Shown in pieces: positions 32,496 through 40,175 of a stretch of DNA of 64,000 nt. The stretch is taken from contig CAJULX010000007.1 in assembly GCA_910587245.1 (NCBI GenBank), forward strand, positions 12,167 to 76,166. The letters run 5' to 3'. The stretch is from Candidatus Gastranaerophilales bacterium (GTDB lineage Bacteria > Cyanobacteriota > Vampirovibrionia > Gastranaerophilales > Gastranaerophilaceae). The notes under the pieces are model-generated. The model ran no database searches and had not been told where the DNA came from. It saw nothing but the letters and a program-made list of their open reading frames with translations. Positions within the stretch are counted from its first letter, which is position 1. The number at the start of each line of letters is the position of its first letter. Made by a program: the position numbers and the translations under genes.

Positions 32496-33554
32496 TTAAT
32501 GATTTAAGGTTAAGCATATTCCAAGCGGATTATTTTCATCCGTTGAAACAGATTTTTTAATGGTGTCGTCTTCATCTTCTTCGCAAAGACGCCTTATTAC
32601 TTCATTAATTTCCTGCTTTTCAACAGGTCTTGTCTGAGGCGTTTTTGAATCCGTATTCATATGCACGGGATATAATTCAAAAACAGGCTTTGCATTTCCG
32701 TCTTTGAAAACAAGAGAACAAACCAAATTTAAAGGAGTCATTCTTCCTCTGAAATCTGCAGCAAATATAAAGTTTCCAAGGCTGTAAATTATGGGTTTGC
32801 CTTTGTAATATTCCATCTGGTTCATCATATGCGGACCATGACCTATTACGGTATCAGCTCCGGCATCTATGAATGCTCTTGCCATTTCCTTTTGCATGAG
32901 CACGGTTTTTTGTAAATCAAAGCCGAAATGCGGGAACATAACAATATAAGCATTTTCATCGTTATCTTTTATTTGTTTAATTGAATCGGATACTAAATCC
33001 GGCATAAGAAGGTTAACCCCTCCTTTGTCTTTTTTTGCATAAAAATGAAATTCGGTTTCGTAGTCTTCTCTGTATTTATATCCGCCGAAAACATAAAGGT
33101 TTAACGGTTTTCCGTTAACGGTAAAGTTTTTTACAAGCGGTTTTTTTGCTTCTTCAATATTCATTCCTGCGCCAAAAGGTTCTATATTGGCGCCTTTTAA
33201 AGCTTCAAGACTTTGCTTTAAACCTTCTTCTCCATAATCATACCCATGGTTATTGCCCAGAGAAGCAGCGTGTATATTGTATCTTTTCATTATTTTTGGT
33301 GAAATTTCTCTGTCGCACCAGTGTACGCATGCTTTTTTATTTTCAAGAAATGATTTTTGAACATCCGTTATCGGCGATTCAAGATTTACAATGTTAAAAT
33401 CCGAATTGCTGAAAAAATGTCTCACCTTATCAAAAAGGTAATCGTATCCTTTTTGTCTTAAAACATTAATTTTTTCAAAATAATCATATCTGGCTTGATA
33501 ATTTTCGCCAAATGTAAAATCCCCGTAAAATGTTACTCTTAATTCTTCATTCAT
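32496..33554 (-). CDS. CapA/PgsA-family protein (poly-gamma-glutamate capsule synthesis)
   Basis: 352 residues from the ATG at 33554. The longer TTG/ATG starts at 33590 and 33572 lie before an unstructured stretch and are less likely. The metallophosphatase-like fold shows RVTFYGDFTFG at the N-terminus, NIVNLESPITD, ASLGNNHGYDYGEEGL, VMFPHFGFD, GADTVIGHGPH and YSLGNFIFA, all typical of CapA. CapA proteins assist export or anchoring of poly-gamma-glutamate in Bacillus; many others are of unknown substrate. There is no signal peptide, which is unusual. The gene starts a unit with two Mur-ligase relatives. Confidence 0.87.
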   Translation of the reverse strand: MNEELRVTFYGDFTFGENYQARYDYFEKINVLRQKGYDYLFDKVRHFFSNSDFNIVNLESPITDVQKSFLENKKACVHWCDREISPKIMKRYNIHAASLGNNHGYDYGEEGLKQSLEALKGANIEPFGAGMNIEEAKKPLVKNFTVNGKPLNLYVFGGYKYREDYETEFHFYAKKDKGGVNLLMPDLVSDSIKQIKDNDENAYIVMFPHFGFDLQKTVLMQKEMARAFIDAGADTVIGHGPHMMNQMEYYKGKPIIYSLGNFIFAADFRGRMTPLNLVCSLVFKDGNAKPVFELYPVHMNTDSKTPQTRPVEKQEINEVIRRLCEEDEDDTIKKSVSTDENNPLGICLTLNH

Positions 33555-33643
33555 AGCTTTTATTTTAATCATTTTACAAGTTTGGGGCAATACTTTAAAT
33601 AAGGGAAGTTATATAATTTTACAATTGTAGTATAGTATCGGGT

Positions 33644-34432
33644 TTAAACAATTTCAGGGATGGAATTTAAAAGAAGCTTTGTATATTTATGTTTCGGGTT
33701 ATTAAAAATTTCTTCCGTAGTGCCCGTTTCTACAATTTCTCCTCTGTACATTATTGCAATTTTTGAACACAAATATTTTACAACGTTTAAATCGTGCGAT
33801 ATAAAAAGGTATGTTAAATTAAATCTTTCCTTCAGTTCAATTAAAAGATTTATTATCTGCGCCTGGATGCTTACATCCAGTGCTGAAATAGGTTCATCCG
33901 CCACAACAAATTCGGGTTTTAATATTAAAGCTCTTGCAATTGCAATTCTCTGCCTTTGCCCGCCCGAAAATTCATGCGGATATCTTTCAAGATCATCCGC
34001 GTTCAATCCCGTTAATTCTATAATATTATTCAGCATAACAATTATTCTTTTTTGATTTTGAATGTTGTGAACAATTAAAGGCTCCATTAAGATTTCTTTA
34101 ATTTTCATTTTAGGGTTTAAGCTTGAATACGGGTTTTGAAAAATAAGCCCTGTTTTTTTTCTAAAATCCTTAATTTCTTGTTTTTTAAAGCTTTTAATAT
34201 CTTTTCCGCCGTATAAAATTTCTCCGCCGTTTGTATCCAGAAGCTTTAAAATGCAATTGCCGAGAGTTGATTTCCCGCTCCCTGATTCCCCGACAAGACC
34301 TGTAATTTCACCCCTTTTAATATCTAAACTTACATCTTTGAGGGCATGTACGGGTTCTGTTTTTTGTCCTAAAAGCGGATTTTTTGTTTCAAATGTTTTA
34401 TATACATTTTTTATTTCAATTAAATTTTCCAT
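33644..34432 (-). CDS. oligopeptide ABC transporter ATP-binding protein (OppF/DppF)
   Basis: A 262-residue ATPase that energises peptide import at the inner membrane. Walker A is GESGSGKS, the Q-loop is FQNPYSSLNPKM (typical of Opp/Dpp ATPases), the signature is FSGGQRQRIAIARAL, Walker B is VVADEPISALD and the H-loop is ISHDLNVV. The usual C-terminal oligopeptide-binding extension is short, ending KHKYTKLLLNSIPE. The permeases and OppD are not here. The OppA-like lipoprotein at 26.9-28.8 kb may be part of the same transporter. It is downstream of no other gene on its strand. Confidence 0.88.
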   Translation of the reverse strand: MENLIEIKNVYKTFETKNPLLGQKTEPVHALKDVSLDIKRGEITGLVGESGSGKSTLGNCILKLLDTNGGEILYGGKDIKSFKKQEIKDFRKKTGLIFQNPYSSLNPKMKIKEILMEPLIVHNIQNQKRIIVMLNNIIELTGLNADDLERYPHEFSGGQRQRIAIARALILKPEFVVADEPISALDVSIQAQIINLLIELKERFNLTYLFISHDLNVVKYLCSKIAIMYRGEIVETGTTEEIFNNPKHKYTKLLLNSIPEIV

Positions 34433-34576
34433 TATATCAAGCTTTATAACATATAATCCATATTTTTGCCATATACGGGTGTATTAAATAAAAATTAACT
34501 CCTGAATCTTTTTGTGGTATAATCTTGGGCGGAAAAAAGTTTACCTCAATAAAACAAAAGAGGAAAAGAGGAAATT

Positions 34577-34864
34577 ATGAGCATATTCGAAGCAATTATG
34601 ATGCTGTGCTTTGGTGCCAGCTGGCCTTTTCAGGTTGCAAAAACATACAGAACCAAAAATGTTGAAGGAAAAAGCATTTTATTTTTGTGGCTTGTGATGA
34701 TAGGGTATGTTTCGGGTATGATTCATAAAATTTTGAATAATTTTGACTGGGTAATATATCTTTATGCTTTAAATTTATTTTTAGTTGCAATTGATACATT
34801 TTTCTATTACAGATACAAAAAACCCTCTATGCCGAAAACATTGACATTTAAAAATATTGAATAA
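34577..34864 (+). CDS. PQ-loop/SemiSWEET-like small membrane protein
   Basis: A 95-residue protein with three membrane helices (about 5-22, 35-52, 58-77). The first ends in FGASWPFQVAKTYRTKNVEGKS, which resembles the PQ-loop motif in which Pro and Gln precede KTYRTK. Bacterial SemiSWEETs of this size form dimeric sugar channels. Here the motif reads PF-Q, so function may differ. The promoter is an extended -10 (TGGTATAAT at about 34514-34522), followed by a leader with GAGGAAA as SD. It is monocistronic. Confidence 0.65.
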   Translation: MSIFEAIMMLCFGASWPFQVAKTYRTKNVEGKSILFLWLVMIGYVSGMIHKILNNFDWVIYLYALNLFLVAIDTFFYYRYKKPSMPKTLTFKNIE

Positions 34865-34912
34865 ATTCATAGCTTCGGCAGAAAAATTTTGCACGGGCAG
34901 CATTAATTTCAA

Positions 34913-35818
34913 TTATCCCAAAAGCATTTCCATTAATACGTCAGGAAATTCCTGCACGAGGATTTCCGCAAAAATTTCAGGGTCAATCTGCGTTGCTACA
35001 ACCTGAATTAATTCAGGCGGCAATTCTTCAATCATCGGCGCTAAAAATTCAGGTTCCAAAACAGGCATTGTTTTTAGGATTTTATCTTTATCCATCAACA
35101 TAAACGGCTTTGATAAATCTTTATTATCAAATTCAAGAATATATTCAGGGTTGATTTCAACAATCCCTGCGATTAATTCCATTTTGTCTTTTCTTTCAAA
35201 ATTCATCATAAATTTAAGGAATTTATCAGGGTTCATCTCATCAATCATATTGATGTAATCGCCTTTGCCCTTATCCTGCATTGAAATACCGAACTGCTTC
35301 ATCATAATTGCTCTGAATTTATCATCATCCAGCTGTTCAAAATATTTCATTACATCTTTTTTCTCAAGCTTATCGCTCTTTAAAAATTCATTCATCTTGT
35401 CATCTTCCATCAAATTTAAGATGTCCATCATCCCAAAATGCTGGAAGACAAGAGTTGCCACCTGTTCTGTAGGCAGCTTGTTTATTAATTCTTCTAATTT
35501 TTCGCTTGTAAAATATTGAAGCCCCCAGGCAAGCTGTTCAGAGCTCAAATATGGCAAAATCTTTATTAAATCCTGCTCATTCAGGTTTCTTAAAATTAAA
35601 TATCTGTTTTTCGGGCGTTCCAACTGAAGAATTTTTGCAACCTTTGCAGGATGGGTCATAAGTTTCATAAACTCTTCTTTATCAAGAGTGACCGCACCTG
35701 TCATGGTTTCAAGAGTTATTATATTTTCAGGATCTTTTTCAGCATACTGATTTATCCTTTTTGTGGATAATGCGTAATAATATGAAAGATATGCTAAATC
35801 CAGATTTAACTCTATCAC
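34913..35818 (-). CDS. alpha-helical repeat protein resembling MgtE N-domain/FliG solenoids
   Basis: A 301-residue acidic protein starting with GTG at 35818, with AAGG 10 nt upstream. It consists of short two-helix repeats such as LPYLSSEQLAWGLQYFTSEKLEELINKLPTEQV (pattern: LP-x-E-x-L-x-x-L-x-x-L, seen 6-7 times) and ends LPPELIQVVATQIDPEIFAEIL. Such repeats occur in the intracellular domain of MgtE and in FliG. There are no membrane segments, so it is not a transporter. It lies close to a GTTACAAATGTTAA site 98 nt upstream. The function is unknown. Confidence 0.6.
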   Translation of the reverse strand: MIELNLDLAYLSYYYALSTKRINQYAEKDPENIITLETMTGAVTLDKEEFMKLMTHPAKVAKILQLERPKNRYLILRNLNEQDLIKILPYLSSEQLAWGLQYFTSEKLEELINKLPTEQVATLVFQHFGMMDILNLMEDDKMNEFLKSDKLEKKDVMKYFEQLDDDKFRAIMMKQFGISMQDKGKGDYINMIDEMNPDKFLKFMMNFERKDKMELIAGIVEINPEYILEFDNKDLSKPFMLMDKDKILKTMPVLEPEFLAPMIEELPPELIQVVATQIDPEIFAEILVQEFPDVLMEMLLG

Positions 35819-35915
35819 TTGATTTATACCTTCATGTTTTTATAAGGCATGACTTATGCCTTTATAATATAATAAAAACTTTTAACAAGAGTAAATTTTA
35901 AACTCCCGCACATTT

Positions 35916-35929
35916 GTTACAAATGTTAA
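35916..35929. promoter_or_regulatory. recurrent upstream motif, site 1
   Basis: GTTACAAATGTTAA, 98 nt upstream of the start of the 301-residue gene (35818, minus strand). It matches the motif found at four other genes. Confidence 0.5.
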
Positions 35930-35943
35930 TCTCTAATGTTGTT

Positions 35944-35973
35944 AAAAGGCCTCTGATTTTTCAGAGACCTTTT
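35944..35973 (-). terminator. terminator of the 416-residue coiled-coil gene
   Basis: AAAAGG-C-CTCTGA pairs with TCAGAG-A-CCTTTT, a 12-bp hairpin with one mismatch, 28 nt after the minus-strand stop at 36001. Confidence 0.65.
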
Positions 35974-36000
35974 AATTAAAATAGGTAATCTGGCTGTATA

Positions 36001-37251
36001 TTATTTTTTAAACCAGTCTGTAACTTTTCCAATAAATGTTGTCCAGTTTGCTTGTTCTTTTTCAAGAGCTTGCTTGCTTGTTTCCATAGCTTTTTTCAAA
36101 TCAGCCAGTTTTGTAATATCATCTGCGGATTGTAAATTTATAGGAGTAGCATTAAGGGTTTTTTCTAATGCTTCGTAAGCTGATTTGCTATCATTATATT
36201 TTAATTGAGCCATATTGCATTGACCGGCCTGATGTCTATAGCTAAGCGCGCGACCTGTAGCGGATTTTTCAGCTGCTTGAGCTGCTTTAATTGATTTTTC
36301 ACCGGTTTCTGCAGTGTATTCAGCCAGTTTTGATTGAATCTTTGCAAGTTCTTCTTTGCTTTTAGCAAGTGTTTCCGTCTGCTCTGAACTCAAGAGTTTT
36401 CCTTTTTGCTGTTCGGTTAATTTATTTATTGTATCAACTAAATCGGTTTCCTGTTTTTGTAATGATTTTTTAGCCTCTTGAAGATTAGTGAGTTTTTTTG
36501 CAGCTTCACTTTGTGTTTCCAGCAATTGTTCAAAGTTTTTATCGCCCTTTACTGACTGAGAATAAGAAAGTTCGCGCAGTTCATTTTTTGCCTGTTGTAT
36601 TTTGCTTTGAGTTGTCTTTCCTGTAGCATCGGTGCCGGTTTTTACTAAATCGTCTAATTTTGTTCGCAATTCTTTTATTTCATCAGCCAGTTTTGTTCCT
36701 TCTTCTGTTGTTTTATCGGTTAAACTATCTAAGAAGCCTTGTTTTTCGTTTATTGTTTTTCTTAAATCTTTAGCTTGCTGTTCTAACTTTTTAACATTAT
36801 CATTTGCGGCTGTCACCATATCATCCGTTATATTTGACGTTGAAGCTTTTTTAAGACCGTTTGCAACATCATCAAGCTTATCTGAATTTTTGGCAATTAC
36901 ATTGTATGATTCGCGGCCGGCTTTTGTAAATAACGATTTAATACCTGTTTTTAAGTTATTTACAAGTTTTGTTGTTTCGCCGTTTGCTGTATTGATTTTC
37001 TTGCCTCTTGAAGCCGCCCATATGCCTACTACTGCAGCGGCAGCAGTGGCAACAAGCCCTACTTTTGCACCTGTGCTCATTCCTTCTTTTTTCTCTTGTG
37101 TTTGATAGCTTCCTGAAAAAGAAACAGTGTCATAAGCCGGTTGAGAGAGTAAGCTTGATTGCACCTGGCTTGTATATTTCGGTGCCGTGCTTGGCAATGC
37201 ATTTGCAGAATAGTTGTTTACTCCCGTTCCTAAGTTAACGTTCATCCCCAT
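36001..37251 (-). CDS. membrane-anchored coiled-coil protein with N-terminal VSFSG motif
   Basis: A 416-residue protein with SD AGGAG 11 nt before the ATG at 37251. The N-terminus is Ser/Gln/Tyr rich with VSFSG at 43-47. A single helix (VGLVATAAAAVVGIWAA, about 64-80) is followed by RGKK and then about 330 residues of Lys/Glu/Thr/Leu heptads forming long coiled coils. It has no cleavable signal peptide. Its domain order is very similar to the proteins at 38014 and 39554. The recurrent motif lies 97 nt upstream. The function is unknown; a surface or inner-membrane scaffold is plausible. Confidence 0.65.
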   Translation of the reverse strand: MGMNVNLGTGVNNYSANALPSTAPKYTSQVQSSLLSQPAYDTVSFSGSYQTQEKKEGMSTGAKVGLVATAAAAVVGIWAASRGKKINTANGETTKLVNNLKTGIKSLFTKAGRESYNVIAKNSDKLDDVANGLKKASTSNITDDMVTAANDNVKKLEQQAKDLRKTINEKQGFLDSLTDKTTEEGTKLADEIKELRTKLDDLVKTGTDATGKTTQSKIQQAKNELRELSYSQSVKGDKNFEQLLETQSEAAKKLTNLQEAKKSLQKQETDLVDTINKLTEQQKGKLLSSEQTETLAKSKEELAKIQSKLAEYTAETGEKSIKAAQAAEKSATGRALSYRHQAGQCNMAQLKYNDSKSAYEALEKTLNATPINLQSADDITKLADLKKAMETSKQALEKEQANWTTFIGKVTDWFKK

Positions 37252-37347
37252 AATAAATATAACTCCTATTAAAAAAACTTATCTTACATATATAAAGTAT
37301 TTTTTAATTCAGGAATTGCCATGTCATGACAGCGTTTTGCCATGTTC

Positions 37348-37361
37348 GTTACAAAAGTTAA
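37348..37361. promoter_or_regulatory. recurrent upstream motif, site 2
   Basis: GTTACAAAAGTTAA, a perfect match to site 5, 97 nt before the start at 37251. Confidence 0.55.
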
Positions 37362-37367
37362 TAATTA

Positions 37368-37667
37368 TTATAAAACAGCAAACAAGTCTTGATATTTGGT
37401 CAAAACTCTTAAAAACAAAATTTCATCGTTGTTGATTTTATAAATTATAGAATATCGTTTTTTGATAGTATAAACAAAAATCCCTTTATATTTAAGACCT
37501 TTTTTCTTTAAGCCCGCTTTCGGATAATTTGAAAGCATTATGAAAGTTTTCTTTATAAGCTTTATGGTATTTATTGCGGCAAATTCATTGTCTCTTGCAA
37601 TATATTCAGCAATATTCTTAATATCTGATTTAGCCTCATCGGCCGTTATTATTTTAAGTTTGTTCAT
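37368..37667 (-). CDS. ParE/RelE-superfamily toxin
   Basis: 99 residues from the ATG at 37667; an in-frame TTG at 37676 is possible. The family pattern is clear: AKSDIKNIAEYIARDN, FIMLSNYPKAGLKKKG, FVYTIKKRYSIIYKINNDEILFLRVLTKYQDL. ParE toxins act on DNA gyrase, RelE ones cleave mRNA; the subgroup is closer to ParE by sequence flavour but unproven. It overlaps the antitoxin gene by 14 nt and has no SD of its own, as is usual for translational coupling. Confidence 0.8.
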   Translation of the reverse strand: MNKLKIITADEAKSDIKNIAEYIARDNEFAAINTIKLIKKTFIMLSNYPKAGLKKKGLKYKGIFVYTIKKRYSIIYKINNDEILFLRVLTKYQDLFAVL

Positions 37668-37905
37668 AATTTGCAATCAATTCATCAAAAAAGTCTAAAC
37701 CTTCTGTATATCTGCCTGCTTCAATATCATCAATTCCTTCCTGAATATCCGCATTTAATGCTTCAAGCTGTTCTTTTGAAATACATCCTTTATTCAGCGC
37801 AATATTTAAAGTTGCATTAACCGCTTCGTTTAAAGAATCGTACAGACCTTCCGCAACTTTCATTCTTAACAGTCTTTCAATGTTTGGTGCTAAAATTATA
37901 TCCAT
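37654..37905 (-). CDS. ParD-like antitoxin
   Basis: An 83-residue protein upstream of and overlapping the toxin. The N-terminal part, NIERLLRMKVAEGLYDSLNEAVNATLNIAL, resembles a ribbon-helix-helix DNA-binding domain. The rest (EALNADIQEGIDDIEAGRYTEGLDFF) is the acidic toxin-neutralising tail typical of ParD-type antitoxins. It would repress its own promoter together with the toxin. Together the genes form a two-gene type II module. It lies among hypothetical genes, without mobility genes nearby. Confidence 0.75.
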   Translation of the reverse strand: MDIILAPNIERLLRMKVAEGLYDSLNEAVNATLNIALNKGCISKEQLEALNADIQEGIDDIEAGRYTEGLDFFDELIANYEQT

Positions 37906-37958
37906 TTATTCTAACCTCTGAATTTTATAATTAAATTATACCATAATCCAAGGTATAC

Positions 37959-37989
37959 AAAAACACCGGGAACTTATTCCCGGTGTTTT
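37959..37989 (-). terminator. terminator of the 413-residue gene
   Basis: AAAACACCGGGAA pairs with TTCCCGGTGTTTT around a 4-nt loop. On the minus strand it is followed by a short T tract, 24 nt after the stop at 38014. Confidence 0.75.
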
Positions 37990-38013
37990 AAATTTTTATT
38001 ATTTTATTTGGTA

Positions 38014-39255
38014 TTAACCAACAATTTGAAGATATGTTGTAAGTGCATCTTGCGCTTTTTCAAAATTAGCTTGAAGTTTAGCTTTGTTTTTATCAGTAGC
38101 ATTTGCTAATGCTTCCATAGCTTTATTAACATTGTCTTCTAAATTCTGTAAAGTCTTACCGTTTAAGCCGGATGCTGCTTTTCTAACTTCTTTTGAAGCA
38201 CCCTTTTGTATTGCGCTTAAGTTGCCTTTGGCTTCTTGTACTCTGGCTTCCGCAGCTTCTAATGCTTTTTCTGCATTTTGATATTTTTCAAATTCACCAA
38301 GCTTTTTGTTATATGCAGTTAAATCAGTTTTGTATGTTGCTAAATCTGCTTGATATTTAGTCATATCTGTTTGATATTGTGCTAAATCTGTTTGATATTT
38401 ATCCCAAGCAGCTTTTCTTTCGGTATAATTTTTAAATGCTCTTAATTGTTTCTTTTCAGCATCATTTAGCTGTTCAGGATTATTTTTTTCTATGTCTGAA
38501 AGTTTTGTAGTTTTGCTACCCTTTTTGTTCGTTCTTACGGGTTCAGCCACAACATTTTTAGGTTCTTTGACTTTTGTAGGTTCTACAGGTTTTATCGGAG
38601 CTGTAGGTGCATCCGGTTTAGCAACTTTTGCCGGCATATTATTTTTCAATTTTTGTGCTTGTGCTTCTGCTGCATCCACTTGTTTTTGTGCTTTTACTAA
38701 ATCTTGAACGCTTACCTTTTCAGCATTAACAACAGGAGCTTCTTTTTTAGCTGCTTCAGGTTGTTTAGCGGGTTCGGCTGCACCGGTTTTATCGGCACCT
38801 TCTTTAACTGCAGCGCCTTTATCAGCAGCTTCGCCTGTTGCAGCCGCACCTTTATCTGCTGCTGCATCTGTTACTGCATCTTTTGCTTTATCGCTTGCTG
38901 CATCTGCTGCTTGTTTAGCTTTTTTGCCGAATTTTTCAGCAAATTCTGCTCTTGCGTCTTTATTTATAAGTGTATGGAAACCTTCTTTAATTTTGTCGGT
39001 TAATTTAGCATTTTCGCCGAGAGAAAGTTTGCCTCTGTGAGCTGACCAAGCTGTTGTAGCAACTGCTGCTACCGTTGCTAAAATACCAACACCGCCTGCA
39101 ATTGCTTGTTTTTTAGTAATCTCTTTTCCGCCGATAACAACAACATCGCCTTTATCAGCTTTTTTAACAGGAGCTGCATTCTTTGCTCCCTGTGCAGTTC
39201 CGGCAGCAGGTTGTGCGTTACCGAAAGATACTTTTCCTACATTCATAGTTCCCAT
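38014..39255 (-). CDS. Ala/Lys/Asp-rich coiled-coil protein with N-terminal VSFGN motif
   Basis: A 413-residue protein. VSFGN is at residues 9-13, then a low-complexity Ala/Lys linker, then a Gly/Ala/Val membrane helix (AGGVGILATVAAVATTAW, about 52-70) followed by HRGK. The rest is low-complexity Ala/Lys/Asp/Glu sequence with a Pro/Lys/Val repeat near residue 210-240 and long coiled coil (YKTDLTAYNKKL, heptads). There is no signal peptide. The upstream motif (39354-39367) is 99 nt before the start. The gene is very similar in plan to the 36001 gene. The function is unknown. Confidence 0.65.
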   Translation of the reverse strand: MGTMNVGKVSFGNAQPAAGTAQGAKNAAPVKKADKGDVVVIGGKEITKKQAIAGGVGILATVAAVATTAWSAHRGKLSLGENAKLTDKIKEGFHTLINKDARAEFAEKFGKKAKQAADAASDKAKDAVTDAAADKGAAATGEAADKGAAVKEGADKTGAAEPAKQPEAAKKEAPVVNAEKVSVQDLVKAQKQVDAAEAQAQKLKNNMPAKVAKPDAPTAPIKPVEPTKVKEPKNVVAEPVRTNKKGSKTTKLSDIEKNNPEQLNDAEKKQLRAFKNYTERKAAWDKYQTDLAQYQTDMTKYQADLATYKTDLTAYNKKLGEFEKYQNAEKALEAAEARVQEAKGNLSAIQKGASKEVRKAASGLNGKTLQNLEDNVNKAMEALANATDKNKAKLQANFEKAQDALTTYLQIVG

Positions 39256-39553
39256 TTGTATATGTCTCCTATTAAAATTAATTTGCTATACATGGATAAT
39301 AAGGCATCTCAAACTTTTTTTTTGACATCATGTGCCGAAAAACTTAAATTTTCGTTACAAAAGTTTACAAGATTATTTCCATTATATAATAAAAATAAGT
39401 ATTTTAAAAAATCGTCAATTAACTTTACAATAATGTTTCATGTGTTAAAAAATATTAAATATATTAATTACATTAGGCAAAAAATTATATTTACATACAT
39501 TATATAAACGCATATTGTTACAATTAAATATAAGCAAGGAAGGTATATAAACC
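39256..39553. promoter_or_regulatory. 298-nt divergent intergenic region
   Basis: Strongly AT-rich. It contains the motif site at 39354-39367 on the side of the minus-strand gene. Toward 39554, TATATAAACG and TTGTTACAATT (which includes GTTACAA in the opposite orientation) lie before SD AAGGAAGG. No RNA hairpin or ORF of note was seen. Confidence 0.4.
39354..39367. promoter_or_regulatory. recurrent upstream motif, site 3
   Basis: GTTACAAAAGTTTA, 99 nt before the start at 39255. Confidence 0.5.
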
Positions 39554-40102
39554 ATGGCAATAAGTGCTGTAAATTCATTAAATATAAACAGGGTCGCATT
39601 CAGGGCGGCAGAACCTGTTTCCAAACCTGCTGCCGAAACTAAATCGGCAGAAGATGAAAACTTTTTTGAAGAAAATAAAGAGGTATTGCTAACTTTGTCT
39701 GCAATAGGTGCAGCCGTTCTTGGTGCTGTAATTCTTCAAAAATCAGGTAAATCATCCAAAGCGGCGGATGCGGCTGCAGATATTAAAAACAGGGCATTTG
39801 ACGGCACCATAGGCACAAAAAACATATTAACCATTGATGGCCGCCGCACAGCTGTTGAACAAAACAGATTAATGGAAGAATTCGGCAAGAAGGGCACGCG
39901 GCATGCTGAAAGAGCTGCAAGCGGATACGAAAAAGCACTTCCCGAGATATTCAAAGAAGGCGCCACTGCTCATAAACGTGAAGATGTTATTATTTATAAC
40001 AAAGTTTTAGAAGCAAAACAGGCGGGCGAAGAAATCACACCTGAAGATTTTACCGTTTATGCAAAAGTAGCAGGGCTTGATTTATCCGAACTGGTTAAAT
40101 AG
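39554..40102 (+). CDS. membrane protein with N-terminal VAFRAAEP motif
   Basis: A 182-residue protein with SD AAGGAAGG before the ATG at 39554. VAFRA is at 14-18, an acidic linker ends at about residue 42, and a Leu/Ala/Gly helix (VLLTLSAIGAAVLGAVILQ, about 44-62) follows. The soluble C-terminal domain (about 70-182) is helical and charged. It is divergent from the 413-residue gene and clearly of the same plan, but not an obvious paralogue. A terminator follows at 40123-40151. The function is unknown. Confidence 0.62.
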   Translation: MAISAVNSLNINRVAFRAAEPVSKPAAETKSAEDENFFEENKEVLLTLSAIGAAVLGAVILQKSGKSSKAADAAADIKNRAFDGTIGTKNILTIDGRRTAVEQNRLMEEFGKKGTRHAERAASGYEKALPEIFKEGATAHKREDVIIYNKVLEAKQAGEEITPEDFTVYAKVAGLDLSELVK

Positions 40103-40122
40103 TTTTTTGGCTTTATAATTTT

Positions 40123-40151
40123 AAAGGGGTATCAATTGTTGATACCCCTTT
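40123..40151. terminator. bidirectional intrinsic terminator
   Basis: AAAGGGGTATCAA pairs with TTGATACCCCTTT around a 3-nt loop, between the convergent 182-residue gene and ileS. Confidence 0.8.
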
Positions 40152-40175
40152 AATTATTTTGTTTTAACCGAAAAA

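Noticed and set aside
34913..35818. The 301-residue protein called as FliG or MgtE
   Set aside because: Only the general solenoid pattern is similar. It has no membrane helices and no FliG torque helix, so it is annotated as a repeat protein.
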